Shown here piece after piece: positions 63,488 to 64,000 of a stretch of 64,000 bases of DNA (its first letter is position 1; the number at the start of each line of letters is the position of its first letter). A program made the position numbers and the translations under genes. This DNA comes from MPNP01 sp963668325 (GTDB lineage Bacteria; Pseudomonadota; Alphaproteobacteria; Rhodobacterales; Rhodobacteraceae). Under the pieces are notes generated by a model. The model was not told the DNA's origin. It was given only the letters and a program-made list of their open reading frames with translations, and searched no databases. The DNA lies in contig OY764222.1 of the NCBI GenBank assembly GCA_963668325.1, forward strand, positions 2,604,001-2,668,000, read 5' to 3'.

Positions 63488-64000
63488 TTAATGTTGGCTC
63501 AACCCATCTCGTAATTTTTCAAACATGATTAAGCAGGATTGCAGTTGATCAATTGTAATAAACTCATCTGCCTTGTGGGCTTGCTCAATGGAACCTGGTC
63601 CACACACAACACAATCAATACCATAAGATTGATAGATGCCCGCCTCGGTTCCAAAAGCAACTTGTTCAGTTCCCATTGTTCCGGTTAATTCTGAAACCAA
63701 TTCCAACGCTGAGTTATGAACAACCGGTTCCAATCCCTCTATCTCGCCAACAGTCCTAACTTTGATTTCGGCACCGGGACATACCTTTTTCATTTCAGGG
63801 AGCAATGCTTGCATGGCATAGTCGTACATTGCCGACTTGATGAAATCTGCATCGCTATTTTGTACCGGACGCATCTCCCACTCAACAGCACAGTTATTGG
63901 CAATGACATTGTGCTTTACCCCACCATGGATTGAACCAACATTGATTGTTGTATATGGGGGTTCAAATTTACTGTTGATTGGGGCCCGCTCAATCAGTTG
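63488..64000 (-). CDS. argE: Acetylornithine deacetylase / M20 peptidase (C-terminal part, runs off the window)
   Basis: The frame is open from the window edge through 170 residues to TAA/TGA at 63488. Text such as TTINVGSIHGGVKHNVIANNC and EWEMRPVQNSDADF is the dimerisation domain of ArgE. GTMGTEQVAFGTEAGIYQSYG, CGPGSIEQAHKADEFI (metal-binding His) and the C-terminal helix follow. ArgE removes acetate from N-acetylornithine in arginine synthesis. The 5' two fifths or more lie beyond 64000. Confidence 0.9.
   Translation of the reverse strand, partial: QLIERAPINSKFEPPYTTINVGSIHGGVKHNVIANNCAVEWEMRPVQNSDADFIKSAMYDYAMQALLPEMKKVCPGAEIKVRTVGEIEGLEPVVHNSALELVSELTGTMGTEQVAFGTEAGIYQSYGIDCVVCGPGSIEQAHKADEFITIDQLQSCLIMFEKLRDGLSQH

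Noticed and set aside
1..64000. CRISPR array or cas genes
   Set aside because: No regularly spaced direct repeats and no Cas-like proteins were seen anywhere.

Overview
The window is about 40% G+C and comes from a bacterial chromosome, most likely an alphaproteobacterium. Evidence for this is the gene order dacA-tmk-holB-tatD-MBL hydrolase, glyQ-glyS-PPDK-like-SleB hydrolase, divergent yqeY/carA, a lone ctaD, and TRAP, BMP and Pot-type ABC importers. A marine or host-associated low-GC lineage would fit, but the species cannot be named from sequence alone.

Layout. 1-17,802 is metabolic: the tail of an acidic protein; 5-oxoprolinase (pxpBCA); acs-rpe-thioredoxin-like-pobA; a TRAP importer operon that also carries a beta-hydroxyacid dehydrogenase and a ThDP enzyme; and a four-gene BMP/nucleoside-type ABC importer. 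17,803-20,603 is a decayed accessory patch next to tRNA-Ser(UGA): a PD-(D/E)XK-like ORF with two in-frame TGAs, an MntA/HepT pair and two ankyrin-LysM remnants. 20,864-31,156 is core: dacA, tmk, holB, tatD, MBL hydrolase, AEC transporter and a polyamine-type ABC operon. 31,157-35,875 is a second graveyard next to tRNA-Leu(GAG), with an IS4-like element, a PemK/MazF toxin, a broken plasmid-type RepA and a broken BrnT/HTH-antitoxin pair. lipB, ctaD, yqeY and carA follow. 40,462-45,828 is a third patch: a second IS4-like copy sitting in the 3' end of an already frameshifted gene, AbiEii and HEPN remnants, and more ankyrin/LysM scraps. 45,829-60,998 is core and metabolic: ilvC, a UbiH-like hydroxylase, glmM, a SleB hydrolase, a PPDK-like enzyme, glyS, glyQ, a secreted pseudo-protease, ribokinase and cobalt-type nitrile hydratase. 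61,101-63,201 is a fourth patch next to tRNA-Ser(GGA). The window ends inside argE.

The most unusual object is at 62,144-63,201. A complete IS1595-type unit, with 26-bp perfect terminal inverted repeats and an 8-bp target duplication, has lost most of its transposase. Between its left end and the transposase it carries a well-formed class II (long variable arm) tRNA gene whose anticodon is GCC (glycine), although its body looks like a leucine tRNA. If it is expressed and charged by LeuRS or SerRS, it would decode glycine codons as another amino acid. A mobile element carrying such a tRNA as cargo is the main candidate for a new system here. The accessory patches share decayed HEPN/MNT and toxin-antitoxin genes, and a repeated ankyrin-LysM tail recurs beside HEPN-type genes.
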